NCBI RefSeq assembly: GCF_026393345.1
Contig: NZ_JAPLAI010000057.1
Coordinates: 1 to 44,798, forward strand
Reading direction: 5' to 3'
Source of the DNA: Microbacterium sp.
Lineage (GTDB): Bacteria; Actinomycetota; Actinomycetes; Actinomycetales; Microbacteriaceae
DNA length: 44,798 nt
In this document: one piece after another, positions 30,056 to 38,034 of the stretch
Layout of the letters: each line of letters begins with the position of its first letter
Position numbering within the stretch: position 1 is the stretch's first letter
Notes under the pieces: model-generated
Seen by the model: the letters and a program-made list of their open reading frames with translations, nothing else
What the model was told of the DNA's origin: nothing
The model's database searches: none
Made by a program: the position numbers and the translations under genes

Positions 30056-30090
30056 CACACTGGGGCCACTGCATCGTCGAAGGAGACACC

Positions 30091-31278
30091 ATGACCGAGA
30101 CCGTCCGCACGCGCGTGGCCATCATCGGGGCAGGGCCCGCCGGGCTGCTGCTGTCGCATCTGCTCGCCGCGGACGGCATCGAGTCGGTCATCATCGATCA
30201 GCGCTCGCGCGAGGAGATCGAGAAGACCATCCGGGCCGGCATCCTCGAGCAGGGCACGGTCGACGTGCTCACCCAGACCGGAGCCTCCGAGCGCGTGCTC
30301 ATCGACGGCCACCGTCACGACGGCATCGAACTCCGCTTCCAGGGCGAGGGGCACCGCATCGACTTCCCCGGCCTCGTCGGGCGGAGCGTGTGGCTCTACC
30401 CGCAGCACGAGGTGCTGAAAGACCTCATCGCCACCCGTCTGGCCGCAGGTCAGGACATCCGGTTCGGGGTCACGGCGGAGCGGGTCGAGGATGCGGGCTC
30501 CACTCAGCCCCGCGTGATCATCACGGATGCGGCGGGAGCTGCGGGCGAGATCGTCGCCGACGTCGTGGTGGGCGCCGACGGCTCCCGCTCCGTTGCCCGC
30601 GCGGCGGTCACCGGCTCGTCGACCGGGGGCTACTTCCGCGAGTACCCGTTCGCCTGGTTCGGCATCCTGTGCGAGGCGCCGCCGAGCTCGGACGAGCTCA
30701 TCTACAGCAACTCACCGGAGGGCTTCGCGCTGATCAGCCAGCGCTCGGCGACCGTGCAGCGGATGTACTTCCAGTGCGACCCGGAAGCGGACCCCGAGGC
30801 GTTCAGCGAGGCCGAGCTGTGGGAGAAGCTGCAGGCCCGCGTGCCCGGCACCACGCTCAAGGAGGGCCCGATCTTCCAGCGTGACGTGCTGCGCTTCCGC
30901 AGCTTTGTGGCCCATGAGCTGCGCCGCGGCCGGGTGGCGCTGGTGGGGGATGCGGCACACACCGTGCCGCCGACCGGGGCGAAGGGGATGAACCTCGCCG
31001 TCGCCGACGTCGTGCTGCTGTCCCGGGCGATCGACGCACTGCTGCAGCGACACGACGAGGGGCCGCTCGACCGGTACGCCGAGGTCGCCTCGCGACGCAT
31101 CTGGAAGGCGCAGCACTTCTCCTGGTGGATGACGAGCATGCTGCACGTCGCCCCCGGCGCGAGCGACTTCGACCGCCGCCGTCAGGTCGGGGAGCTGCGC
31201 AGCGTCGTGGAATCGGAGGCCGGACGCACCTACCTCGCCGAGGCGTACACCGGGTGGCCGCTGGAGACCGCGCTGTAG
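30091..31278 (+). CDS. pobA: 4-hydroxybenzoate 3-monooxygenase
   Basis: 395 aa, the usual PobA length. VAIIGAGPAGLLLSHLL is the FAD motif, VVVGADGSRSVAR the DG motif and ALVGDAAHTVPPTGAKGMNLAVAD the GD motif. EEIEKTIRAGILEQGTVDVL and VWLYPQHEVLKDL are highly typical of PobA, and YFQCDP and SQRSATVQRMYF mark the substrate region. It hydroxylates 4-hydroxybenzoate to protocatechuate with NAD(P)H and O2, feeding the pca genes beside it. AAGGAG lies 6 bases before the ATG. Confidence 0.96.
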   Translation: MTETVRTRVAIIGAGPAGLLLSHLLAADGIESVIIDQRSREEIEKTIRAGILEQGTVDVLTQTGASERVLIDGHRHDGIELRFQGEGHRIDFPGLVGRSVWLYPQHEVLKDLIATRLAAGQDIRFGVTAERVEDAGSTQPRVIITDAAGAAGEIVADVVVGADGSRSVARAAVTGSSTGGYFREYPFAWFGILCEAPPSSDELIYSNSPEGFALISQRSATVQRMYFQCDPEADPEAFSEAELWEKLQARVPGTTLKEGPIFQRDVLRFRSFVAHELRRGRVALVGDAAHTVPPTGAKGMNLAVADVVLLSRAIDALLQRHDEGPLDRYAEVASRRIWKAQHFSWWMTSMLHVAPGASDFDRRRQVGELRSVVESEAGRTYLAEAYTGWPLETAL

Positions 31279-31301
31279 CGGAACGCGGCGTACGCCGGGC
31301 G

Positions 31302-32498
31302 TCAGCGATGACGGATGCGGCCGGCGACGCCCGCACCGGCGACGCCGAACAGCGCCACCGCGGCGACCACGACGAGCAGCGGCGCCGTCCAGCCGTGGCT
31401 GACCTCGTGGAGTGCGCCGACGACGGTGGGGCCCACGGCCGCGACCCCGTAGCCGAGGCCCTGGACGAGACCTGACCGGCCGGTGACCTCGTGCTGGTCG
31501 CCGCCGAGCGCGCTGATCATGATGAAGATCACCGTGAGCCCGCCGCCCTGCGCCGCGCCGCCCAGCAGGCACCACAGCCACCACAGGTCGGGGGCGAGGA
31601 GGAATCCGAGCGGCACCGTCGCCCAGCCGGCGGCCACGAGCACCACGCTGCCGACGATGGACCTGCGGGTGAGGAGCGGGGTGAGGAGCGCCCCGGCGAT
31701 CCCGGCGACCTGGAAGAGAGCCGCGATCGCGCCCGCCGCGGCGATCCCGAAGCCGCCGTCGATGAGCAGGGTCGGCAGCCACGCCGTCATGGCGTAGTAC
31801 GAGAACGCCTGTCCCGCGAAGGCCGCACCGAGCGCCCACGTCGTGCCCGCGCGGAGGATCGAACGGCGGGGTCCGTCGGCCGCATCCCGCGCCGCGTGCG
31901 GATCGGGGTGCGGCACGAAAACGCCCCGCATCCCGCGCAGTGCCACCCAGGTGGCCACCGCGGCGATGCCGAAGACGGCCCACACCGCGATGGCGGCGCG
32001 CCAGCCGAGCCCGGTGGCGAGCGGTGCGGTGGCGACGGTGACCGTCATGGTGCCGACGTTGATCGCGGACGTGTACACCCCGGTCATGAGGTGGACGCGT
32101 TCCGGCGGGAATTCGCGGGCGATGACGACCGGGATCACGACATTGCCGATCGTGAGGAAGATCCCCATCACGGCGGTGCCGACGAGCGCCAGGACGAAGC
32201 CGTCGGCCGACCGGATGAGGCAGCCCACCACGGCACCGAGCAGGCCTACCGCGAGCGCGAAGTTCGCACCGCCCCGGCGAACGAGGGCGACCGCGAGCGG
32301 CGAGCAGAGCGCGAAGGCCAGCACCGGGATGCTGGTGAACAGACCGATCACGGCGGCGGAGACGCCGAGGTCGGCGCTGATCTGTCTGGCCACCGGTGCG
32401 ACGGCGACGATGGGTGCCCGCAGCATCGCCGCGGCCAGCACGATCGCGACGACCAGCAGCGCGGCACGGGGACCGGTGACGCGAGGAGTGGGGGGCAT
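31302..32498 (-). CDS. MFS transporter, CynX/NimT type
   Basis: 398 aa. RAALLVVAIVLAAAMLRAPIVAVAPVARQISADLG and FPPERVHLMTGVYTSAINVGTMT are typical of the cyanate/2-nitroimidazole (CynX/NimT) branch of the MFS. About twelve hydrophobic helices are visible. The ATG at 32498 is taken; a GTG three codons upstream is also possible. A TATCGT element seven bases upstream of the ATG suggests a leaderless message. It converges on pobA and diverges from a second member of the same branch. Substrate unknown; small organic anions are typical. Confidence 0.85.
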   Translation of the reverse strand: MPPTPRVTGPRAALLVVAIVLAAAMLRAPIVAVAPVARQISADLGVSAAVIGLFTSIPVLAFALCSPLAVALVRRGGANFALAVGLLGAVVGCLIRSADGFVLALVGTAVMGIFLTIGNVVIPVVIAREFPPERVHLMTGVYTSAINVGTMTVTVATAPLATGLGWRAAIAVWAVFGIAAVATWVALRGMRGVFVPHPDPHAARDAADGPRRSILRAGTTWALGAAFAGQAFSYYAMTAWLPTLLIDGGFGIAAAGAIAALFQVAGIAGALLTPLLTRRSIVGSVVLVAAGWATVPLGFLLAPDLWWLWCLLGGAAQGGGLTVIFIMISALGGDQHEVTGRSGLVQGLGYGVAAVGPTVVGALHEVSHGWTAPLLVVVAAVALFGVAGAGVAGRIRHR

Positions 32499-32505
32499 CG
32501 GAGAC

Positions 32506-32511
32506 ACGATA
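32506..32511 (-). promoter_or_regulatory. -10 element of the minus-strand CynX-type MFS gene
   Basis: TATCGT on the minus strand ends seven bases before the ATG at 32498, with no clear Shine-Dalgarno site between. Consistent with a leaderless mRNA. Confidence 0.4.
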
Positions 32512-32562
32512 CCGCCGGGCGGGAACACCCGGCGTCGGCGCGGGCGGGCATCGCGGCCCGGG

Positions 32563-32568
32563 TATAGT
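32563..32568 (+). promoter_or_regulatory. -10 element of the plus-strand CynX-type MFS gene
   Basis: TATAGT is close to the TATAAT consensus. It ends 3 bases before ATG 32572 and 9 bases before ATG 32578. A transcript starting within this interval would make 32578 the practical, nearly leaderless start. Confidence 0.45.
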
Positions 32569-32571
32569 CCG

Positions 32572-33795
32572 ATGACCATGGGCGATGATCGCGACGGCGC
32601 GAGGACCAGGCAGCTCGGACTGCTGGTCGCAGTCTGCCTGATCGCGGCGAACATGCGCACGACGATCACCGGCGTGGGGCCGCTGCTGGAGCAGATCGCG
32701 GGCGACCTCGGCACGACCACCGTGGCGCTCGGCGCGCTCGCCTCCATCCCGCTGCTCGCCTGGGCGCTGGTGTCACCCCTCGCGCATGACCTGAGCCAGC
32801 GCTTCGGCACGTCGCGGGTGCTGCTGTGGTCGTTGCTCCTGCTCGTCGTCGGCACGGTGTGGCGGTCGCTGCCCGGGGTCACGGTCAACTTGTGGCTCGG
32901 CACCGCGCTGATCGGCGCCTCCCTCGCGATCGCGAACGTGCTCATGCCGGCGATCATCAAGCGCGACTTCGCCGGACGGGTGCCCGCGGTCATGGGCCTG
33001 TACACGGCGCTGCTGGCGGGCGCCGGGGCGATCGCCTCGGGCGTCGTCGTCCCGGTGTCGCTGATCCGCGTCGACGGTGGGCCCGTCGGCTGGCGCGTGG
33101 CGCTGCTGTCGACCGGCATCCTGCTGCCCTTCGCGATCGTGTCGTGGATGCGGGCGTCGCATCGATCGCGCGCGGATCAGGGTCCCCGCACCCCGCGCAC
33201 CGCCGGGGGCACCGGCATCTGGCGCGACGGCCTCGCCTGGCAGGTCGCGATCTACACCGGGCTGCAGTCGGGCACGTTCTACATCCTGCTCACCTGGCTC
33301 GCCCCGTACGCGACGGCGAACGGGCGGAACGCGGTCGTCGCCGGCATCGACGTGATGGCGTACCAGATCGCCGCGATCGTTGGCTCACTCGTGCTGTCGT
33401 TCTTCCTCCGCGGCCGGGCGCGGCGCTGGGTGCCGGCGAGCCTGCCGCTCCTCGCGATGGTCGGGGTGGTCGGCATGCTCACCACCCCGGACCTGCTAAC
33501 GCTGTGGACCATTCCCGCGGGCCTGTCGTCGGGCGCGTCCCTCAGCATGGCCCTCACGCTCATGGCGGAACGCGCGCGCGACCTGTCCGCGGCGACCGCA
33601 CTGTCGGGCATGGCGCAGTCGATCGGCTATCTCCTCGCCGCCGTGGGTCCCATCGCCTTCGGCGCGCTGCATGCCCTGGACGGCGGCTGGATCCTGCCGT
33701 TCGCGCTCATCGTCGCGGTACTGCTCGGTCAGCTGCTGTTCGGCCTCGCCGTGGGCCGAGAGCGGTTCGTGCTCGCGGGCAGCGGCGGCGACTGA
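32572..33795 (+). CDS. MFS transporter, CynX/NimT type (second, divergent copy)
   Basis: 407 aa from the first ATG, or 405 from the ATG at 32578. RQLGLLVAVCLIAANMRTTITGVGPLLEQIAGDLG and the loop LSQRFGTSRVLLW match the same MFS branch as the 31302-32498 product; the two are clearly diverged and probably not a recent duplication. About twelve helices. It converges on the MarR gene with only 3 bp between stops. Its role may be uptake or export of an aromatic or small organic acid; no direct evidence. Confidence 0.85.
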   Translation: MTMGDDRDGARTRQLGLLVAVCLIAANMRTTITGVGPLLEQIAGDLGTTTVALGALASIPLLAWALVSPLAHDLSQRFGTSRVLLWSLLLLVVGTVWRSLPGVTVNLWLGTALIGASLAIANVLMPAIIKRDFAGRVPAVMGLYTALLAGAGAIASGVVVPVSLIRVDGGPVGWRVALLSTGILLPFAIVSWMRASHRSRADQGPRTPRTAGGTGIWRDGLAWQVAIYTGLQSGTFYILLTWLAPYATANGRNAVVAGIDVMAYQIAAIVGSLVLSFFLRGRARRWVPASLPLLAMVGVVGMLTTPDLLTLWTIPAGLSSGASLSMALTLMAERARDLSAATALSGMAQSIGYLLAAVGPIAFGALHALDGGWILPFALIVAVLLGQLLFGLAVGRERFVLAGSGGD

Positions 33796-33798
33796 GGG

Positions 33799-34284
33799 TC
33801 AGAGCACGTCGGCGGCGAGGCCGCGCAGGAGGACGGTGAACCGGTCGCGCTGCTCGTCGGTCAATCCGGCGAACGTCTCGATCTCCGCCTGCTCGGCGCC
33901 ACGATATGCCTCCTCGTGCAGGGCACGCCCCTTCACCGTGGCCACCACGACCTTCACCCGACGATCGGCCGGGTCCGGCTCCCGCCGAACTAGACCGCGC
34001 GCGGCGAGATCGTCGATGAGGGCGACGATCTGGCTCGGGTCGAGGCGCAAGAAGTCGGAGAGTTCGCGCTGCGTGGGACGCGCGTCCGATGCGGCGAGCG
34101 CCAGGACGGAATACGATCGCGCCTTTAACCCGAAAGGGGCCAGCGCGGCGTGCGCACCCGCGAGCGAACGGGCGTTCGCTCGGGCGAGCAGAAACGCCAG
34201 ATCGCTGCCGACGTGCGTCTCCCACAGTCGCTCTGGGCCAGAGGCGGCGACCTTCTCGGTCGCGGCCGCGCGGGATGAAGACAT
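33799..34284 (-). CDS. MarR-family regulator of the phenylpropanoid-type operon
   Basis: 161 aa. The winged helix covers ARSYSVLALAASDARPTQRELSDFLRLDPSQIVALIDDLAARGLVRREPDPADRR, the classic MarR DNA-binding region with the DxRxK-type wing. It diverges from the SDR-amidohydrolase-dehydrogenase-hydratase operon across a 93-bp AT-rich gap with repeated TTGA/TCAA half-sites. In Rhodococcus (CouR) and Corynebacterium (PhdR) a MarR repressor of hydroxycinnamate genes occupies this place and, for CouR, is relieved by the CoA thioester. TAGCAT six bases upstream of the ATG suggests leaderless expression. Confidence 0.85.
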   Translation of the reverse strand: MSSSRAAATEKVAASGPERLWETHVGSDLAFLLARANARSLAGAHAALAPFGLKARSYSVLALAASDARPTQRELSDFLRLDPSQIVALIDDLAARGLVRREPDPADRRVKVVVATVKGRALHEEAYRGAEQAEIETFAGLTDEQRDRFTVLLRGLAADVL

Positions 34285-34290
34285 GCCTGG

Positions 34291-34296
34291 ATGCTA
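34291..34296 (-). promoter_or_regulatory. -10 element of leaderless marR
   Basis: TAGCAT on the minus strand ends six bases before the ATG at 34284; no Shine-Dalgarno site lies between. Same spacing as at the LysR, TetR, DHA2-MFS and SDR genes. Confidence 0.5.
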
Positions 34297-34311
34297 GCGG
34301 AGACCATGGAA

Positions 34312-34351
34312 TTCAAAAATCATTGACAACTTCAACTATTTAGGTTTTCAT
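34312..34351 (+). promoter_or_regulatory. Promoter and MarR-type operator of the phd/cou-like operon
   Basis: TTGACA (34323-34328) is a perfect -35 element; TTTCAT (34346-34351) stands 17 bp downstream. Half-sites TTCAA (34312-34316), TTGA (34323-34326) and TTCAA (34331-34335) alternate in direction, and TTGA-N5-TCAA (34323-34335) directly covers the -35. This is the only strongly AT-rich stretch in the window. A bound MarR dimer would block polymerase. Confidence 0.65.
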
Positions 34352-34377
34352 GTGACTGAACCGAAGAAGGAGCTCGC

Positions 34378-35304
34378 ATGTCACTCGAAGGCAAGGTCGC
34401 CATCGTCACCGGATCGGGCCGCGGGCTGGGGCTCGCCTACGCTCAGGAGCTGGCCCGTCAGGGCGCGTCGGTCGTCATCAACGACGTGGATGCGGCGACC
34501 GCGGCTGAGGCCGTCACATCCATCGAGGCGCTCGGCGGAAACGCCGTCGCCGTGGTCGCTGCGGTCGGGTCGACAGACACCGCAAAGCAGCTCGTGCAGA
34601 CCGCGGTCGACGCCTACGGCCGGCTCGACACCCTCGTCACCAACGCCGGGGTGCTCCGCGACACGGTCCTGTGGAAGATGAGCGACGACGACTTCGACAC
34701 CGTGATCAACGTGCATCTGCGCGGCACGTTCACCTGCGTCCGCGAGGCCGCCACGTACATGCGCGAAAACCAGATCGCCGGCCGCATCATCTGCATCGGG
34801 TCGCCGACGGGTCAGCGTGGAAACTTCGGCCAGACCAACTACGCAGCTGCCAAGGCCGGAATCGTCGGCATGGTGCGTACGTGGGCGCTGGAGCTGCGCA
34901 AGGCCGGCATCACCGCGAACGCGGTCATCCCGGTCGCTGCGACCGCGATGACCGCGACCGTGCCGTACTTCGCAGCGGCAGTCGAAGCAGACGCCGCAGG
35001 CCAGCCTATGCCGCCCTTCTTCCGGCACGACCTCGGGTTCGGAACGTCCGACGACGTCGCGGGCCTTATCGCCTACCTCGCGTCGGACTCCGCCAGCGGC
35101 GTGACCGGTCAGGCCATCGGCATCGGCGGCGATCGACTGCAGGTGTGGGCACACCCCGAGCCGGTCGTCACCGAGTATCGGACGGGCGGCTGGACCTACG
35201 AAGCGCTCCTCGCGCAGGGCGACGAGATCCTTGCCGGCAACCTTCAGGCGGTGGGCGAGACCTTCCCGCCGCTCCCCGACGAGCTTCAGCCCTCCTCGGT
35301 TTGA
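34378..35304 (+). CDS. SDR-family 3-hydroxyacyl-CoA dehydrogenase-like enzyme
   Basis: 308 aa. VAIVTGSGRGLGLAYAQELA (cofactor), TLVTNAG, IICIGSPTG (Ser), and NYAAAKAG (Tyr and Lys) are intact. It is about 50 residues longer than a typical FabG, with an extra C-terminal segment after GQAIGIGGDRLQVW, as in 17-beta-HSD4-like acyl-CoA dehydrogenases. AAGGAG lies 5 bases before the ATG. First gene of an operon with amidohydrolase, acyl-CoA dehydrogenase and MaoC genes; by analogy with the phd and cou clusters it should oxidise the 3-hydroxy-3-aryl-propionyl-CoA to the beta-keto form. Confidence 0.82.
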   Translation: MSLEGKVAIVTGSGRGLGLAYAQELARQGASVVINDVDAATAAEAVTSIEALGGNAVAVVAAVGSTDTAKQLVQTAVDAYGRLDTLVTNAGVLRDTVLWKMSDDDFDTVINVHLRGTFTCVREAATYMRENQIAGRIICIGSPTGQRGNFGQTNYAAAKAGIVGMVRTWALELRKAGITANAVIPVAATAMTATVPYFAAAVEADAAGQPMPPFFRHDLGFGTSDDVAGLIAYLASDSASGVTGQAIGIGGDRLQVWAHPEPVVTEYRTGGWTYEALLAQGDEILAGNLQAVGETFPPLPDELQPSSV

Positions 35305-35341
35305 CGCATCCCCCTCACCCGGCAGCGCAATGGAGCGATAG

Positions 35342-36223
35342 ATGACCCGGTACGAATCTGCGATCGACCTCGACGCGATCACCGCCATCGACATGCACGT
35401 GCACGTCGAGATCGACGACCATGGCCACTCCTCGCTCCCTGACGACCTCAACGAGGCGGCCTCCGCGTACTTCAGCACCGACGGTCCGCGACCCGACCTC
35501 GATGGCATCGCCGCCTATTACCGCGAGCGCCGCATGGCGGCGGTCGTCTTCACCGTCGATGCGGAGACCCTGCTCGGCCAGCCCGCCATCTCGAGCGTGG
35601 AGATCGCGGCGGGTGCGGCCCGCAACAACGATGTGCTGATCCCGTTCGGCTCGGTCGACCCCCGCAAGGGGACCGCCGCGATCGACCAGGCCCGCCGCCT
35701 CATCGAGGACCACGGCGTGCGCGGCTTCAAGTTCCACCCGACCGTGCAGGGGTTCGACCCGAGCGATCCGATCCACTTCCCGCTCTATCGAGTGCTGCAG
35801 GACGCGGGGGTTGTGGCACTGTTCCACACTGGCCAGACCGGTATCGGGGCGGGCCTGCCGGGCGGCCGGGGTCTACGCCTGGCCTTGTCGAACCCGATGC
35901 TGCTCGACACCGTCGCGGCAGAGCATCCGGAGCTGCAGATCATCATGGCCCACCCGTCCGTACCGTGGCAGGACGAGGCGTTGTCGGTCGCCACCCACAA
36001 GCACAACACGTGGATCGACCTGTCCGGCTGGAGCCCCAAGTACTTCCCTGCCGAACTCGTCCGGTACGCCAACTCGATGCTCAAGGACCGGGTGCTGTTC
36101 GGGTCGGACTTCCCGCTGATCACCCCGGACCGCTGGCTGCGTGACGTGGAGAAGGCGGCATTCCGTCCTGAGGTGATGCCCGGGATCATGAAGGACAACG
36201 CCGTGCGGCTGCTGGGGCTGTGA
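35342..36223 (+). CDS. Amidohydrolase-family protein (beta-ketoacyl-CoA hydrolase candidate)
   Basis: 293 aa amidohydrolase_2 (TIM-barrel) protein. AIDMHVHVE supplies the HxH metal ligands, GFKFHPT and MAHPSVPW two further His, and LFGSDFPLI the Asp; this is the ACMSD-like layout. Relatives are decarboxylases or hydratases, and in the cou/phd phenylpropanoid clusters an amidohydrolase performs the last step, hydrolysing 4-hydroxyphenyl-beta-ketopropionyl-CoA to a hydroxybenzoate and acetyl-CoA. That replaces a thiolase, and no thiolase is encoded in this operon. Its stop overlaps the next start (GTGA, 36220-36223). Confidence 0.82.
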   Translation: MTRYESAIDLDAITAIDMHVHVEIDDHGHSSLPDDLNEAASAYFSTDGPRPDLDGIAAYYRERRMAAVVFTVDAETLLGQPAISSVEIAAGAARNNDVLIPFGSVDPRKGTAAIDQARRLIEDHGVRGFKFHPTVQGFDPSDPIHFPLYRVLQDAGVVALFHTGQTGIGAGLPGGRGLRLALSNPMLLDTVAAEHPELQIIMAHPSVPWQDEALSVATHKHNTWIDLSGWSPKYFPAELVRYANSMLKDRVLFGSDFPLITPDRWLRDVEKAAFRPEVMPGIMKDNAVRLLGL

Positions 36224-37410
36224 GCATGATGATCGAACCGACTCCGCTCGGCTACGACCCCTACGGTTTCGCAGAGACCCACTTGAGCCCGGCGGCGCGG
36301 AAGATACTGACCGGCCTCGCAGAAACGCTGGCGGATTCCGTCACCCCACTCATGGCTGCGGCGTGGGAGAGCGCCGCCATGCCGGATGCGGTCCTGGACA
36401 CCCTCATCCCGATGGATCTGATGACCCCCGCCGGTGTGGACGAGCGCGAGGCGACCTCATCGGTGTTCGCGGGCTTCCGCACCTTCGTCCTCGCCCGGGC
36501 CGACGTATCGATCGCCACCGTGTACAACGCGCAGTCCGGCCTGTTCCGCGCCACCGTCGCCCTCGGCGGGTCTCCCGAACAGGCCGCGCGATGGGACGCG
36601 GACGTGCGGTCGTTCGCGCTGAAGGGCGTCTTCGCCCTCACCGAGCCCGACCATGGCTCCGACATCGCCGGCGGTCTCGCCACGACCGCGCGGCGGGAGG
36701 GCGACGACTGGATCATCGACGGCACGAAACGGTGGATCGGCGGCGCCGCGGCGGCGGACGTGCTCGCCGTGTTCGCCCGCGACCAGGCGGATGGCAACGT
36801 CAAGGTCTTCCTCGTCCCTCGCACCGCCGACGGTGTGCGCCTGGAGCGCATCGAAGGCAAGGTGTCCCTTCGCCCGATGCAAAACGCCGTCATCCACCTC
36901 GACGGCGTGCGGGTATCCGAGGCCGAGAGACTGCACGGCGTCAACGGCTGGCGCGATGTCGCTGCCATCCTGCGCACCATGCGTTCCGATGCCGCCTGGA
37001 TCGCCGCGGGCCTTCAGTCCGGTGCACTCGAGGCCGCCGTGCGGTACGTCCGATCCCGGGAGCAGTTCGGACGACCGGTGGGCGGATTCCAGCTGGTACA
37101 GGAGAAGCTCGCCCGGATGCTGGGCAATACTGTCGCGTCGTTGTCGCTGGCGGTGCAGCTGTCGGCACGGCAGGACGCCGGGCATCTGAGCGACGAGAAC
37201 TCCGCCCTGGCGAAGATGCAGACCGCTCGCCTGGCACGCGAGACCGTGGCCCTCGGCCGGGAGATCCTCGGCGGCAACGGCATCCTGCTTGAGCACGATG
37301 TCGCCCGCTTCTTCGCCGACGCCGAAGCCGTCTATTCGTACGAGGGCACGCACGAAATCAACGCGCTGATCGTCGGGCGCGGCCTGACCGGTCTGTCCGC
37401 GTTCGCCTGA
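36220..37410 (+). CDS. Acyl-CoA dehydrogenase, glutaryl-CoA dehydrogenase-like group
   Basis: 396 aa from an overlapping GTG. FALTEPDHGSDIAGG is the substrate-flavin loop, DGTKRWIGGAA follows, FGRPVGGFQLVQEKLARM is the second signature, and YEGTHEINALIVGRGLTG near the end carries the probable catalytic base Glu375, in the sequence context of GCDH. No residues reveal whether it decarboxylates. In the phd/cou type of pathway the dehydrogenase makes the cinnamoyl-CoA double bond from a phenylpropionyl-CoA, letting dihydro-compounds enter. Coupled to the amidohydrolase and MaoC genes. Confidence 0.85.
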   Translation: MSMMIEPTPLGYDPYGFAETHLSPAARKILTGLAETLADSVTPLMAAAWESAAMPDAVLDTLIPMDLMTPAGVDEREATSSVFAGFRTFVLARADVSIATVYNAQSGLFRATVALGGSPEQAARWDADVRSFALKGVFALTEPDHGSDIAGGLATTARREGDDWIIDGTKRWIGGAAAADVLAVFARDQADGNVKVFLVPRTADGVRLERIEGKVSLRPMQNAVIHLDGVRVSEAERLHGVNGWRDVAAILRTMRSDAAWIAAGLQSGALEAAVRYVRSREQFGRPVGGFQLVQEKLARMLGNTVASLSLAVQLSARQDAGHLSDENSALAKMQTARLARETVALGREILGGNGILLEHDVARFFADAEAVYSYEGTHEINALIVGRGLTGLSAFA

Positions 37411-37436
37411 TCCACCCCCGCAGACAAGGAGCACCC

Positions 37437-37889
37437 ATGACCACCACCATCGCCTACGCCGACGTCCCCCGCCTGGTCGGAGTCGACCTCGGCTATTCCG
37501 ACTGGATGGAGATCACCCAGGCGCGGGTCAACACGTTCGCCGACGCGACCGAGGACCACCAGTGGATCCATACCGACCCGGAACGCGCGAAGGAGGGCCC
37601 GTTCGGCACCGCCGTCGCGCACGGCTTCCTGACCTTGTCGCTGCTCATCCCACTGTGGAGCGACCTGCTCGAGGTCGAGGGCGTCGGTTCGAAGGTCAAC
37701 TACGGCCTCGACAAGGTGCGCTTCGTCTCTCCCGTCCCCGTCGGTTCCCGCATCCGCCTTACCGGCGTGATCGCCGACGTCGCGGAGGTCCCCGGCGGCT
37801 ACCAGTTGGTCGTTGACGTGACCATCGAGACGGAGGGCGGTACGAAGCCCGCCGTGGTCGCCCGCAGTCTGCAGCGTCTGTACGCCTGA
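37437..37889 (+). CDS. MaoC-like enoyl-CoA hydratase
   Basis: 150 aa single hot-dog domain with the (R)-hydratase signature: FADATEDHQWIHTDPERA, containing the catalytic Asp and His, then GPFGTAVAHGFLTLSLL. It hydrates an enoyl-CoA to the 3-hydroxyacyl-CoA, here presumably a hydroxycinnamoyl-CoA for the SDR at 34378. AAGGAG precedes the ATG. It is the last of the four enzyme genes before an intergenic hairpin and the ABC importer genes. Confidence 0.85.
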   Translation: MTTTIAYADVPRLVGVDLGYSDWMEITQARVNTFADATEDHQWIHTDPERAKEGPFGTAVAHGFLTLSLLIPLWSDLLEVEGVGSKVNYGLDKVRFVSPVPVGSRIRLTGVIADVAEVPGGYQLVVDVTIETEGGTKPAVVARSLQRLYA

Positions 37890-37893
37890 ACAC

Positions 37894-37923
37894 TTCCGGG
37901 GTCAGCGATCGCCGGCCCCGGAA
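37894..37923 (+). terminator. Hairpin after the MaoC gene
   Basis: TTCCGGGG (37894-37901) and CCCCGGAA (37916-37923) form a perfect 8-bp stem around 14 bases, starting 5 bp after the stop. It may end or dampen transcription before the ABC importer genes, which then have their own upstream region. Confidence 0.55.
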
Positions 37924-37929
37924 CACCAC

Positions 37930-37987
37930 AACTGAACATCTGCATCGAAAACCGAGCACCTGCACCACAACCGAATATCGACGCACC
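37930..37987. repeat. Three imperfect 20-bp direct repeats upstream of the importer gene
   Basis: Three copies of a unit like AACCGAGCACCTGCAC start at 37930 (AACTGAACATCTGCA), 37950 (AACCGAGCACCTGCA) and 37969 (AACCGAATATCGACGCA), spaced 20 and 19 bp. They lie between the hairpin and the start of the substrate-binding protein gene, in a comparatively AT-rich stretch, and could be a regulator-binding array. Confidence 0.55.
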
Positions 37988-38034
37988 CGCCTCCGGCGGC
38001 GTGCCCAGCCATCAGTCACAAGGGAGTTACTGAC

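Noticed and set aside
31286..31297. CGGCGTACGCCG palindrome between pobA and the converging MFS gene
   Set aside because: It has no room for a loop and is short for this GC content; could be chance. Kept only as a note.
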